Shown here: one piece after another, positions 46,601 to 55,028 of the stretch
Layout of the letters: the number at the start of each line of letters is the position of its first letter
How positions within the stretch are numbered: the stretch's first letter is position 1
NCBI GenBank assembly: GCA_003222385.1
Contig: QHVV01000112.1
Location: forward strand, 17,286 to 73,869
DNA: 56,584 nucleotides
Reading direction: 5' to 3'
DNA from: Acidobacteriota bacterium
GTDB lineage: Bacteria; Acidobacteriota; Thermoanaerobaculia; UBA5066; Gp7-AA6
Position numbers and translations under genes: made by a program
Notes under the pieces: generated by a model
Database searches by the model: none
The model's input: the letters and a program-made list of their open reading frames with translations, nothing else
What the model was told of the DNA's origin: nothing

Positions 46601-46696
46601 GTCGCCCGTGGTCTGGGCGAACGCCAGGCTTCCCGTCGCCGCGCCGACGATCGCGATCGCCAGCAACGGCAAGAAGTACCTCCGAAATCGCCTCAT
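43601..46696 (-). CDS. Oar-like TonB-dependent receptor (carboxypeptidase regulatory-like N-terminus)
   Basis: Complete outer-membrane receptor of 1031 residues. Signal peptide ending near SLAFAQ, then the regulatory-like domain [22 protein letters not shown]...[23 protein letters not shown], a TonB-box-like [13 protein letters not shown], the plug ([42 protein letters not shown]), and a barrel ending in ALKISF with the terminal aromatic typical of outer-membrane barrels. The ligand is unknown. It has its own promoter (46836-46864), a GGAGGGAG ribosome site and a strong terminator, so it is monocistronic. It is a distant paralogue of the broken receptor at the window start. Confidence 0.96.
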   Translation of the reverse strand: [1031 protein letters not shown]

Positions 46697-46835
46697 AGAA
46701 CTCCCTCCTCTGTTATTCCGACGCGAATGGGTGGCTCCCGAAGGGTCGAATCACGGGACGAAGACACGAATTCGTAGGACGACACGCGCGCGATAAAGAG
46801 CAATCAAACTGCCAATCGCCGGAGTGTTGGGGCGA

Positions 46836-46864
46836 ATTCTAAGTCTCTGAGTCTACGGAATCAA
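46836..46864 (-). promoter_or_regulatory. Predicted promoter of the intact Oar-like receptor
   Basis: Minus strand: TTGATT (46864-46859), 17-base spacer, TAGAAT (46841-46836). The predicted start near 46829 gives a leader of about 130 bases ending in a GGAGGGAG ribosome site, unlike the leaderless pattern of many other genes here. Confidence 0.5.
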
Positions 46865-46973
46865 GCGGATACGACGCGACCTGACCGGCGGGTCAGGGAT
46901 TCGCCTTTCGGTATCTCCGTCCAAGAAATTGGATAAGGGAGGCCAGAAAGTCTCGTCGCGAGGATCGACCTTT

Positions 46974-47537
46974 TCATCCTTCGACTCCGCGGCTTGGAGC
47001 CTCGGAACAGGATTCCTCCTGCTCCAATCGAACGAGCAACGCCCCGGCCTCGACCGGGTCGCCCGCCGCACACTCGACGCGTTCCACGCGGCCGGAGGAC
47101 TCGGCGCGAATCTCGTTCTGCATCTTCATCGCTTCGAGAACGACGAGCGTCATTCCCGCTGTGACGCAGTCTCCGGCGGAGACCCGCACCTCGACGACCC
47201 GCCCCGGGATCTGTGCCCGCACTTCCGACGCCTCTCCCGGACGGTGCGAGCCGGCCGACGCGAGGTCCCGCAGCGGATCGGAAAGACCGATCGGAAGCCG
47301 GCGCCCGCGCACCCAGGCTTCGACGCATCCGTCGCGGCCCGCGACGACGCGGCCGGCGACCTGGCGTCCCGACGGGGCGATGACGCTCGCCCCGCCACCG
47401 GGAAGCGGCGCGAAGTCGACGAGATGCTCATTGGCTCCTTCCTGGACCCGAGCCTTCCCGTCGCGCGGGACCTCGACGACGAGCTCGGTGGGAGGGCTGT
47501 CCTCGCGGCGCCACCGGAACCGGCGACGGAGTCTCAT
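46974..47537 (-). CDS. Biotin carboxyl carrier subunit of acyl-CoA carboxylase
   Basis: A 187-residue protein carrying the biotinyl domain at its C-terminus: AQIPGRVVEVRVSAGDCVTAGMTLVVLEAMKMQNEIRAESSGRVERV, where the Lys of AMKM is biotinylated. The first 100 residues form a beta-rich region (ELVVEVPRDGKARVQEG; FAPLPGGGASVIAPSGRQVAG) like the BT domain that docks the carrier in propionyl- and methylcrotonyl-CoA carboxylases. Its ATG overlaps the biotin carboxylase stop (ATGA). It is the last gene of the operon. The substrate is most likely propionyl-CoA or another acyl-CoA rather than acetyl-CoA alone. Confidence 0.9.
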   Translation of the reverse strand: MRLRRRFRWRREDSPPTELVVEVPRDGKARVQEGANEHLVDFAPLPGGGASVIAPSGRQVAGRVVAGRDGCVEAWVRGRRLPIGLSDPLRDLASAGSHRPGEASEVRAQIPGRVVEVRVSAGDCVTAGMTLVVLEAMKMQNEIRAESSGRVERVECAAGDPVEAGALLVRLEQEESCSEAPSRGVEG

Positions 47538-49036
47538 CGACGGAGGCGCCCTTCCCCCGACCGCAGCGCCGCGGCGCGCGCCGTCTCCCTCCACCGGGAT
47601 CGGTCCCGCGCCGGCCGCGGCGACGCGCGGCCGGCGGCCTCGGTGAGAGAGAGCGCCGCGAGGAACGTTTCTTCGGCGGTCGCTTCTCGGGCGACGAGCC
47701 GCGGCGACGCGAGCCAGTCGTCGAGCCACTGCGTGTGGAACCTGCCGCTGCGAAAATCCGGTTGGCGGACGAGCTCCCGGAAGAGCGGCAGCGTCGTCTC
47801 GACTCCGGTCACTTCGTACTCCTCGAGAGCGCGCGCCAACCGGTCGATCGCGGTCTCGCGATCCGGCCCGAAGACGACGAGCTTTCCCAACATCGGGTCG
47901 TAGTCGATCGGCACCCACGATCCCGCTTCGATTCCGACGTCGTTGCGGACCCCCGGACCCTCCGGAAGATGAAGGCGCTCCACGACGCCCGGCGACGGTG
48001 AAAATCCGCGCGCCGGATCTTCGGCGTAGATGCGGCACTCGATCGCATGGCCGCGCGCCGCGATGTCGGGCCGAATCGAAAGCTTCTCCCCCAGAGCGAT
48101 GCGGATCATTTCGGTCACGAGGTCGACCCCGAAGACTTCTTCGGTGACCGGGTGCTCGACCTGGAGCCTCGTGTTCATCTCCAGGAAATAGAAGGAGCCG
48201 TCCGGCGCGACGAGAAACTCGACCGTGCCGCAGGAGTCGTAGCCGACGGCGTCCGCCGCGGCGAGCGCCGCCGAAAACAGGCGGTCGCGGAGGTCCGGTC
48301 CGATCGCTGCGGAGGGACACTCCTCGACCACCTTCTGGTGGCGCCGTTGGAGGCTGCACTCGCGTTCTCCGACCGCGACGCGGTTGCCGCGACGGTCCGC
48401 GACGAGCTGAACTTCGACGTGGCGCGGGCGCTCCAGGAGTTTCTCGGCGTAGATCGATCCGTCGTTGAACGAGGCCTTCGCCTCCGCCGCCGCGCGCGAG
48501 AACGCCGCCGCGAGGTCCTGTTCTCGATCGACCCGGCGCATGCCCTTTCCGCCGCCGCCTGCCGAAGCTTTCAGGAGGATCGGATATCCGGCGCTTCGCG
48601 CGAAGTCCTGGAGGTCGCCGGCGCCCCGAGCGGCACTCGTGGTCCCGGGCACCACCGGAACTCTCGCCTTCTGCATGAGCTCGCGGCTGCGTGTCTTCGA
48701 CCCCATCGCCTCGATCGAGGCGGCCGACGGTCCGACGAATGTGACACCCGCCGACTGGCAGGCGCGCGCGAAATCCGCGCTCTCGGCGAGGAAACCGTAG
48801 CCGGGATGCACGAGCGCCGCTCCGGTCGCGCGGGCGGCCTCCACGATCCGAGGAATCGCGAGGTAGCTCTCGGCGGAAGGAGGCGGACCGAGTCGGACGG
48901 CGTAGTCGGCCGACGTGACGTGCGGCGCCGCGCGGTCCGCGTCGGAGTAGACCGCGACGGTCTCGATTCCGAGATCGCGGCAGGCGCGGAAGATCCGGAG
49001 CGCGATCTCGCCGCGGTTGGCGACGAGGAGCCTCAA
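47534..49036 (-). CDS. Acyl-CoA carboxylase biotin carboxylase subunit
   Basis: ATP-grasp enzyme of 500 residues that carboxylates biotin with bicarbonate and ATP. N-terminus [24 protein letters not shown] is canonical, and the TTG start at 49036 overlaps the carboxyltransferase TGA. Also present are [10 protein letters not shown], the Gly-rich ATP loop [43 protein letters not shown] and the catalytic [16 protein letters not shown]. The C-terminal 60 residues are a variable extension ([12 protein letters not shown]...) seen in propionyl-type subunits. It is the second of three enzyme subunits encoded in tandem with overlapping stops and starts. Confidence 0.95.
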   Translation of the reverse strand: MRLLVANRGEIALRIFRACRDLGIETVAVYSDADRAAPHVTSADYAVRLGPPPSAESYLAIPRIVEAARATGAALVHPGYGFLAESADFARACQSAGVTFVGPSAASIEAMGSKTRSRELMQKARVPVVPGTTSAARGAGDLQDFARSAGYPILLKASAGGGGKGMRRVDREQDLAAAFSRAAAEAKASFNDGSIYAEKLLERPRHVEVQLVADRRGNRVAVGERECSLQRRHQKVVEECPSAAIGPDLRDRLFSAALAAADAVGYDSCGTVEFLVAPDGSFYFLEMNTRLQVEHPVTEEVFGVDLVTEMIRIALGEKLSIRPDIAARGHAIECRIYAEDPARGFSPSPGVVERLHLPEGPGVRNDVGIEAGSWVPIDYDPMLGKLVVFGPDRETAIDRLARALEEYEVTGVETTLPLFRELVRQPDFRSGRFHTQWLDDWLASPRLVAREATAEETFLAALSLTEAAGRASPRPARDRSRWRETARAAALRSGEGRLRR

Positions 49037-50574
49037 AGGGGGATATTCCCGTGTTTCTTGGCCGGGAGCGAGCTCCTCTTCCCCTCGAGCAGCCCGAACG
49101 CCGCGATCAACTTTTCGCGCGTCTCGGAGGGCTCGATGATCTCGTCGATGAAGCCGTGGCGCGCGGCGACGTACGGATTCGCGAAATTCTCGACGTACTC
49201 CGAGACCTTCTCGGCCCGCGCGTCCGGTCCGTCCTCTTCGAGCTCCCGGCGATAGAGGATGTTGACCGCGCCCTGGGGACCCATCACCGCGACTTCCGCC
49301 GTCGGATAGGCAAAGTTGAAATCGGTGGCGAGATCCTTCGAAGCCATCACGCAATACGCGCCGCCGTAGGCCTTGCGAGTGATGACGGACACCTTGGGAA
49401 CCGTCGCCTCGGCGAACGCGTAGAGCAGCTTCGCGCCGTGCCGGATGATCCCGCCGTACTCCTGCTGCGTGCCGGGCAGGAAGCCGGGCACGTCCTCGAA
49501 GACGACCAGCGGGATATTGAAGGCGTCGCAGAACCGGACGAAGCGGGCGCCCTTGACGGAGGCGTCGATGTCGAGCACTCCGGCGAGATGCATCGGTTGA
49601 TTCGCGACGACCCCCACGGACCGCCCCGCCAGCCGGATGAAGCCGACCAGGAGATTCCGGGCAAACGCTGCATGCACCTCGAGGAACTCGCCGGCGTCCG
49701 CGATTCCTCGAACGAGCTCCGCCATGTCATACGGCTTGTCGGGCTCTTCGGGAATGAAGCGGTCGAGCCGTCGGCCGCCGTCGGCCGGCTCCCGGCTCTC
49801 CCGGCGCGGCGGATCGTCCAGGTTGTTGGAGGGAAGATAAGAGAGCAGGTCGCGGATCGCCAGGAGCGCGCCTGCATCGTCTTCCCGGACGAAGTGTGCG
49901 ACCCCCGAGACCGCGGAGTGCGTCCGCGCGCCGCCGAGTTCCTCTTTCGTGACTTCTTCATGGGTGACCGTCTTGATCACGTCGGGTCCGGTCACGAAGA
50001 GGTAGGAGGTCTTTTCGGTCATGAAGACGAAATCGGTGATCGCCGGGGAGTAGACGGCTCCGCCCGCGCACGGGCCGAGGATCGCGGAGATCTGCGGAAC
50101 GACCCCGGAAGCCCGGGTGTTGCGGAGGAAGACCCGTGAATATCCGGCGAGCGAGACGACCCCTTCTTGGATTCGCGCTCCGCCCGAGTCGTTCAGTCCG
50201 ATGATCGGCGCGCCGTTCACGACGGCGAGGTCCATGATCTTGCAGATTTTTTCGGCGTTCGTCTCGGAGAGGGAGCCGCCGAAAACCGTGAAGTCCTGCG
50301 CGAAGACGTAGACGGGCCGACCGTCGACCGTTCCGGCCCCGGAGACGATCCCGTCCCCCGGGATCAGCGTGCGATCCATTCCGAAGTCCCGGGAACGATG
50401 CTCGACCAACCGGCCAAGCTCGAAAAACGAGCCCGGATCCAGCAGCAGCTCCACGCGCTCGCGCGCCGTCAGCTTGCCCTCCGCGTGCTGTCTCGCGGTG
50501 CGCTCCGGACCGCCCCCCTGAAGGCTCCTCTCGCGGAGCGCTTCGAGGTCGGCGAGCCGTTTCTCGATCGTCAC
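49033..50574 (-). CDS. Acyl-CoA carboxylase carboxyltransferase (propionyl-CoA carboxylase beta-like)
   Basis: A 513-residue crotonase-superfamily subunit that moves carboxyl from biotin to acyl-CoA. Features: [22 protein letters not shown] at the N-terminus, [46 protein letters not shown] and [19 protein letters not shown] (first oxyanion hole), then [40 protein letters not shown] and [13 protein letters not shown] (second). Its layout and ending fit PccB-type subunits. It follows the DUF507 gene by nine bases and overlaps the biotin carboxylase gene. The acid side of the pathway would lead to methylmalonyl-CoA if propionyl-CoA is the substrate. Confidence 0.95.
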   Translation of the reverse strand: MTIEKRLADLEALRERSLQGGGPERTARQHAEGKLTARERVELLLDPGSFFELGRLVEHRSRDFGMDRTLIPGDGIVSGAGTVDGRPVYVFAQDFTVFGGSLSETNAEKICKIMDLAVVNGAPIIGLNDSGGARIQEGVVSLAGYSRVFLRNTRASGVVPQISAILGPCAGGAVYSPAITDFVFMTEKTSYLFVTGPDVIKTVTHEEVTKEELGGARTHSAVSGVAHFVREDDAGALLAIRDLLSYLPSNNLDDPPRRESREPADGGRRLDRFIPEEPDKPYDMAELVRGIADAGEFLEVHAAFARNLLVGFIRLAGRSVGVVANQPMHLAGVLDIDASVKGARFVRFCDAFNIPLVVFEDVPGFLPGTQQEYGGIIRHGAKLLYAFAEATVPKVSVITRKAYGGAYCVMASKDLATDFNFAYPTAEVAVMGPQGAVNILYRRELEEDGPDARAEKVSEYVENFANPYVAARHGFIDEIIEPSETREKLIAAFGLLEGKRSSLPAKKHGNIPL

Positions 50575-50583
50575 GGAGGCGAG

Positions 50584-50862
50584 TTAGAGAACGATCCCGC
50601 GCTGTTCGGCGAGCTTGCGTCGGATGCGACGGAAGAGCTCTTGACCATCGACTCTCCCGGCGGCGATCTCGTTGCGGGCGCCTTCCATCATCCGGCGCGC
50701 CTCTTCGTCTAAGGTCCGCTCCTTTTCGGCCTCGGCCGCGAGCGCCGAGACGACTGCTTCGCGCAGGGCACCGGGAGCTTTCTCGTCGAAGAGCTTCCGC
50801 GAAACGAGTCCGCGCGCGGTCTTGACCGCGACGAAGTCCTTTTTTCGATCCGTCAGGCTCAT
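50584..50862 (-). CDS. DUF507 family protein
   Basis: A 92-residue helical protein. The C-terminus EIAAGRVDGQELFRRIRRKLAEQRGIVL matches the DUF507 hallmark ending (KLAxERGIxL), and the N-terminus MSLTDRKKDFVAVKTARGLV fits its first helix. The function is unknown. It starts the acyl-CoA carboxylase operon, nine bases before the carboxyltransferase gene, with an ATG 60 bases from the divergent tldD start. A TAACAT box lies 17 bases upstream. Confidence 0.87.
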   Translation of the reverse strand: MSLTDRKKDFVAVKTARGLVSRKLFDEKAPGALREAVVSALAAEAEKERTLDEEARRMMEGARNEIAAGRVDGQELFRRIRRKLAEQRGIVL

Positions 50863-50884
50863 CCGCGCTCCGATCGGGGCGATG

Positions 50885-50913
50885 TTACAGCGGGAAAAAC
50901 GATCACACATAAT
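50885..50913 (+). promoter_or_regulatory. Predicted promoter of tldD
   Basis: TTACAG (50885-50890), 17-base spacer, CATAAT (50908-50913), then nine bases to the tldD ATG at 50923. The predicted transcription start falls within a few bases of the start codon and no ribosome site is present, so the mRNA is probably leaderless. Confidence 0.6.
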
Positions 50914-50922
50914 CGCGGCGGA

Positions 50923-52239
50923 ATGGAAATCGACGACTCTGCCGTCGCCCGCTGGCTCGAGCCGCTCGCGCCCGGGCGCGGCGACATCGCCGAGGTATTC
51001 GCCGAGACGCGGCGAAAGACCATCGTGGAGTGGCGGGACGGCGAGCCGGGCGACGCGCGGGTGTCGATCGAAGCGGGCGTCTCGGCGCGGCAGCGTCGCG
51101 GTGGGCAGGAGCGGCTCGCTTTCGTCTCGGGGTCCGGCGAGGCGGCGATCCGGGAGGCCGTCCGGGTCCTGCAGGCGTCGGCGAGAAAGTCCGTTCTGCC
51201 CAGCAGGCCCGCCCCGGCCCCGCCCGATCACGCGCCGCCCTCCTCCGTCGAGCGCTGGGTCCGCCGTCTCGAGCCGATGCTCGTCCGGCACGTTCCCCGC
51301 CACCGTTTTCGCTGGTCGCACGAAGACATCTCACGCCACGTCGTTCCGTTCGGATCCTCCGCGTCGACTTCGACGCGTCGGCTCTTCTCCCTCGAGGGAT
51401 CCTTCACAGCCGCATCCCGGCGCGGCGACGAGACCCGCAATTTCTCGTTCCACGCCCCGGAAGCGGATGCGACCGCGGACGAGCTGCGGCAGGCCTTGAC
51501 GGCGGCCGCGGCCGCGCGCGAGCGGACGGTCCCCTTCGGCGACGGAACGGCCGACGTCCTTTTCTCCGGCGCGACCGCGGCCGTTCTTTTTCACGAGATC
51601 CTGTCGCACGCGCTCGAGGCGGACGCCGGGGAGACGCCGCTCTCGAGACTCGCGAGCGCGCGGATCTCGGTCCCGGACCTCGAGGTGCGGGACGATCCGA
51701 CGCGCCTCGACCTCTTCGGAGGCTACGAGAGGGACGACGAGGGAACCCGGCCGCGGATGGTCCGGCTCCTCGACGCGGGCCGCCTCGCCGCGAGCCTGAC
51801 CGATCGCGCGCACGCCGACGCGCGCGGCTCGAGCGGACACGGCCGGAGGGCGGGTCCCGCGGACGCTCCGCTTCCCCGCGGCTCGAACACCGTCGTCTCG
51901 GCGGGCGCGGCGACGTCGGAGGAATTGATCCGCCGGCTCGGAAACGGGCTCTGGATCGAGGAAATCGGGTCGGGCACGGTCGAGCTTTCGAGCGGCCGCT
52001 TTCGCCTGGCGTTTCCGCGCGGAAGGCGCGTGCGGCGGGGCCGGTTCGCCGATGAGATCGGAGCGGGATTCCTCGCCGGGGAGATCCTGCCGGCGCTCTC
52101 GGCGGTCGAGCCCATGATCGGCCGCGACGTTCGCGCGTGTCGGTCGCTCGGCTGGTGCTCTCGGGCCGGCCAGGTCGTGCCCGTCGGCGGAGAGGCTCCG
52201 GACGTCATCGTCCGCCGGCTGTCGGTCCGCGACCGATGA
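50923..52239 (+). CDS. TldD/PmbA-family metalloprotease, TldD-like subunit
   Basis: A 438-residue protein of the modulator-of-gyrase family. In other bacteria TldD pairs with TldE to cut unfolded peptides, microcin precursors or the CcdA antitoxin. The zinc site is visible as LFHEILSHALEAD (HExxxH with the following Glu), and the later segments (RPRMVRLLDAGRLAASLTDR; NTVVSAGAATSEELI; RRGRFADEIGAGFLAGEIL) match the domain. The N-terminal half is divergent. It overlaps the TldE-like gene (ATGA) and is read from a leaderless-type promoter. Confidence 0.88.
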   Translation: MEIDDSAVARWLEPLAPGRGDIAEVFAETRRKTIVEWRDGEPGDARVSIEAGVSARQRRGGQERLAFVSGSGEAAIREAVRVLQASARKSVLPSRPAPAPPDHAPPSSVERWVRRLEPMLVRHVPRHRFRWSHEDISRHVVPFGSSASTSTRRLFSLEGSFTAASRRGDETRNFSFHAPEADATADELRQALTAAAAARERTVPFGDGTADVLFSGATAAVLFHEILSHALEADAGETPLSRLASARISVPDLEVRDDPTRLDLFGGYERDDEGTRPRMVRLLDAGRLAASLTDRAHADARGSSGHGRRAGPADAPLPRGSNTVVSAGAATSEELIRRLGNGLWIEEIGSGTVELSSGRFRLAFPRGRRVRRGRFADEIGAGFLAGEILPALSAVEPMIGRDVRACRSLGWCSRAGQVVPVGGEAPDVIVRRLSVRDR

Positions 52240-53513
52240 TCGACGTCGATCTCGAGAGAGAGCTCGAACGACGCTTCCCCGGAGCGTGGGAGCTGTACCG
52301 CAAGACGGCCGACAGCCGGGAGCTCGAGACGTCGGCGGCCAGCCGTCACGAGGCGTGGCGAAGGGAGGAGGGTTGGGCCGTTCGCTGGTGGGAAGGCGGT
52401 CTGCGCTTCGCGACCGGATCGGACCGACAGAGGCTTGCCGCCGCGATCCCGCTCGCGGGAAAGTTGCCGGCCCGATCGGAACCGGCGCCGCCGTTTCCGA
52501 CCGGGGGTGTGATCCCCGAAGGGGGTCAGATCCCTCTTCACCCGGACGACCCGACGGCCGCGGTCGCGGCGCCCCCGGACGTCTTCGCTCCGCTCGCGCA
52601 GCTCGTCTCGGAGAAATCCCGCGGGGAGGCGGTTCTCGTGACGCTCACGCTCCGGCAGGGCCGCGCGGTCGAGGAGATCCGGAACGCCGCGGGGGGCCGG
52701 GTCAGGATGCAATCGTCGCAGCTGGACGGCGTTGCTCGGGCGCTCGGCCGCCGCGGCCCGCACATGTGCGAAAGGCGGTCGGTCTTTCGCTGGGATTCGG
52801 AGCCCGATCTGGCGGGGGTCGCCGGGCGTCTCGCGGACGGAGCGACGCTTCCTCTCGCGGCCCGCGGCCCCACGTTCTCCCGCGGGGCCTGGCTGCTCGA
52901 TCCGGCGGTCGCCGCGTCCCTTCTCGCCGCCCTCGCTCCTCTTTTCTGTGTCGATACCCTTCCGCTCTGGGTGAAGCGGGGCGAGATCGCGTCGCGCCGC
53001 GTCACCATCGCCGACGACGCCTCGGCGGACGCACCCTGCGACGGCGAGGGCACTCCGACCCGGCGGGTCGTTCTGGTCGAAGACGGCGCGCTCGTGTCGC
53101 GGCTCCACGATCTGCGCTCGGCGCGGCGGGCGGGCGGGGCGTCGACCGCGCACGGCGTCCGGCCGTCCTATCGGAACCCGCCGCGGCCCGGAGCCCGGCG
53201 GCTCTTCTTCGAGACCTCCGGCGGGGTTTCGCCGCGGGAGCTGCTCGGCGGCGTCGCGCGCGGCATCTTCGCGCGAGCTCTCACGGCGCCGGTTTTCGTC
53301 GACTTAGAAGCCGACCGTTACGAGGTCGAGTTCACGGGGGTCGCGCTGATAGCCGGGCGGGCCTCCGAGCCGGTCGCGGGCGCGCGCGTGTCGGGGCGGA
53401 TCTCCGAGCTCTTGACCCGCATCACGCAGGTCGCGACGGACCGTCAGTTCTTTCCGATGCCGTATCCGATCGGAGCGCCGACGGTCTTAGTCGAGAGGGT
53501 GAACTTCCAGTAG
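52236..53513 (+). CDS. TldE/PmbA-like partner protein
   Basis: A 425-residue protein of the same family but without the HExxxH zinc site, as expected for the TldE/PmbA partner. Conserved parts include VAASLLAALAPLFCVDTLPLWVKRGEIASRRVTIADDASADAPCDGEGTPTRRVVLVEDGALVSRLHDL, RPSYRNPPRPGARRLFF and RVSGRISELLTRITQVATDRQFFPMPYPIGAPTVLVERV. The ATG overlaps the TldD stop. About residues 90-105 (TGGVIPEGGQIPLHPDDP) look inserted and derive from REP-like DNA. The partnership with TldD is inferred from position and family. Confidence 0.85.
   Translation: MIDVDLERELERRFPGAWELYRKTADSRELETSAASRHEAWRREEGWAVRWWEGGLRFATGSDRQRLAAAIPLAGKLPARSEPAPPFPTGGVIPEGGQIPLHPDDPTAAVAAPPDVFAPLAQLVSEKSRGEAVLVTLTLRQGRAVEEIRNAAGGRVRMQSSQLDGVARALGRRGPHMCERRSVFRWDSEPDLAGVAGRLADGATLPLAARGPTFSRGAWLLDPAVAASLLAALAPLFCVDTLPLWVKRGEIASRRVTIADDASADAPCDGEGTPTRRVVLVEDGALVSRLHDLRSARRAGGASTAHGVRPSYRNPPRPGARRLFFETSGGVSPRELLGGVARGIFARALTAPVFVDLEADRYEVEFTGVALIAGRASEPVAGARVSGRISELLTRITQVATDRQFFPMPYPIGAPTVLVERVNFQ
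52502..52531. repeat. REP-like GGGTGTGATCCCC / GGGGTCAGATCCC insertion in the TldE-like gene
   Basis: GGGTGTGATCCCC and GGGGTCAGATCCC lie head to head around GAAG, an imperfect hairpin. GGGGTCAGATCCC resembles a repeat core I know from intergenic REP elements. Read in frame it gives a Gly/Pro-rich stretch that the family does not need. Confidence 0.45.
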
Positions 53514-53526
53514 ACGTCTCCGGGCC

Positions 53527-54393
53527 TCACGGAAGCGGGGTCGGCTGAGGAGTCGGCGGCGGCGGCGGCGGAACCGCGGGCGGTATGAGCGGCGGCGTCC
53601 CGGTCGGCAGACCCGACTGCGGCCGCGTCTGACCGGGCTTCAGCGGGAGCATCTTGGGCGTCTTTTCACCAGCCGGTTTCGTCGGAGCCGTGACGGTCGC
53701 GTCCACCGGCTCGGGCTCGGGCAGGTCGCCGACTTCTGACGACGACACCGGTCGATCGACCGGTACTCGGCGGAACCGCGCTTCATCCGCGAAGACCTGG
53801 TCCGAGTTCATCGAGGCGATCGCGATGTCGCGGTCGTAGTTCGTCAGCGAGATCCGGTCGAGAAGCCGCGTGTCGACGATCAGAGAGTTGGTCTTCGGGT
53901 CGCGCATCTGCGGATCGAGCCGCAGCGCCTTCGCGTACTCCTTGATCGCGAGACCGTCCTGCCCGCGCTGCTCGTAGAGCCGGCCCAGCCGGAAGTGGGA
54001 CTGTGGGAAGCCCGGCTTCCTCGCCGTGGATTTTCGGTACGCCCAGATCGCTTTCGACGGCCGGCCCTCCGCTTCCCAGAGCAGTCAGAGGTTGTAAGCG
54101 GCCAGGAAGTTGGTCGAGTCGAGCTCCATCGCCTTTTCGTACTGGCGCTCGGCGTCTTCGACGAAATGCCGTTCCGCGAGGAGATTCCCGAAATCGTTGC
54201 GCAGATCGGCGGAGTCCGGCTGCGCCTCGACGCGCCGTTCCTGTTCCGCGATCCGGTCGTCGAGCGTGTTGCCGGCGACCAGGTACTTCCGGTAGAAGGG
54301 TTCGGTCGACTTCTCCTTGTGCTTCAAATGCAGGAAGCATCCGGCGGCGGCGAACGCGGTAATGAGAACGAGCGCGGGCGAGAGTTTTTTCAT
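53527..54393 (-). pseudogene. TPR lipoprotein gene interrupted by an in-frame TGA
   Basis: The gene encodes a lipoprotein-type signal (ALVLITAFAAAGC), then TPR helices: RVEAQPDSADLRNDFGNLLAERHFVEDAERQYEKAMELDSTNFLAAYNL, a TGA at 54087-54085, then in the same frame LLWEAEGRPSKAIWAYRKSTARKPGF, SHFRLGRLYEQRGQDGLAIKEYAKALRLDP. These halves belong to consecutive TPRs, so a Gly or similar codon was probably changed to TGA. After the repeats comes a long Pro/Thr-rich tail. It shares direction with the MXAN_5187-like gene, whose stop is 21 bases upstream. It could be truncated, or the base could be a sequence error. Its function is unknown. Confidence 0.75.
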
Positions 54394-54400
54394 CGAATTG

Positions 54401-54434
54401 TTCCGTTTCCCGTTTTACGCTTTCCGTTTTCCGG
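54401..54434. repeat. GGAAA/AAACG-rich short repeat between genes
   Basis: On the minus strand the tract runs as several copies of a GGAAA(A)CGG-like unit, ending the MXAN_5187-like gene (its last codons and TAA stop) and entering the TPR gene leader. It resembles the GGAAATCG tract inside the acylase gene and is distinctly less GC-rich than its surroundings. Confidence 0.5.
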
Positions 54435-55014
54435 CGACCGGCCTGGCCACGAGCTTGACGCGGCCGTCGCGCTCGACGACGTCGAAGTCGACTTCCGCCG
54501 GATCCATGCGAGCTTTCAACTTCTCCCGTTCGACATCGAGCCGTTCGAGAAACGCCTCGAATCGATATCCGGCGACGTCTTCGCCGCGGCCACGCTTGGC
54601 GGCGACGTAGCGCTCGAAGAGCGCGCGGTCCGGCGATTCGACGGGACTCCGATCCTTTCTTACGGAGCCGGGGCGCCGTGCGTTGGCCGCCTCCGCCGCC
54701 ATCCCCGCGGCCGGCGTCCCGACCGGGGAAACGAAGCCCCCGTGGACCCCGGGCCGGCGACCCGCCTCTTTCTCCGCCACGAGCCGTTCCCACCGCTCGC
54801 AAAGCGTGAAAAAGCGGCCTTGGAGGGCCGAGAACATGTACCGCTCAGCCGCCACATCCGGGGGGGTGGCGGCCAGCAAGCGGATCATCTCTTCGACGTG
54901 GCGGCGGCTCTCGATCGGGGGCCGGTTCGTGGACCCGTACAGGAAGGCGTCGTATTCGCCGTTCAAACGGCGAATCGCCTCGTTCAACACCTTCAGCTCG
55001 CGTTCCCAGGACAT
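54415..55014 (-). CDS. MXAN_5187 C-terminal-like protein
   Basis: A 199-residue cytoplasmic protein. Residues about 1-85 are helical (LKVLNEAIRRLNGEYDAFLYGSTNRPPIESRRHVEEMIRLL; FSALQGRFFTLCERWERLV) and match the region N-terminal of the MXAN_5187 C-terminal domain; residues about 130-195 (LFERYVAAKRGRGEDVAGYRFEAFLERLDVEREKLKARMDPAEVDFDVVERDGRVKLVARPV) match its end. The middle is a Gly/Pro-rich linker. Function unknown, seen in Myxococcota and Acidobacteriota. The ATG is eight bases after a TATTAT box shared with the divergent selA promoter. Confidence 0.78.
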   Translation of the reverse strand: MSWERELKVLNEAIRRLNGEYDAFLYGSTNRPPIESRRHVEEMIRLLAATPPDVAAERYMFSALQGRFFTLCERWERLVAEKEAGRRPGVHGGFVSPVGTPAAGMAAEAANARRPGSVRKDRSPVESPDRALFERYVAAKRGRGEDVAGYRFEAFLERLDVEREKLKARMDPAEVDFDVVERDGRVKLVARPVAGKRKA

Positions 55015-55021
55015 CGTTTCC

Positions 55022-55028
55022 GATAATA
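55022..55028. promoter_or_regulatory. Shared divergent -10 box of selA and the MXAN_5187-like gene
   Basis: Plus strand GATAAT (55022-55027) lies seven bases before the selA GTG. Minus strand TATTAT (55028-55023) lies eight bases before the ATG of the MXAN_5187-like gene. The intergenic gap is only 20 bases and neither start has a ribosome site, so both messages should be leaderless and mutually exclusive. Confidence 0.6.

Noticed and set aside
54085-54087. TGA in the TPR gene as a selenocysteine codon
   Set aside because: SelA is nearby, but TPR proteins are not known selenoproteins and I see no convincing SECIS-like hairpin just after the TGA.
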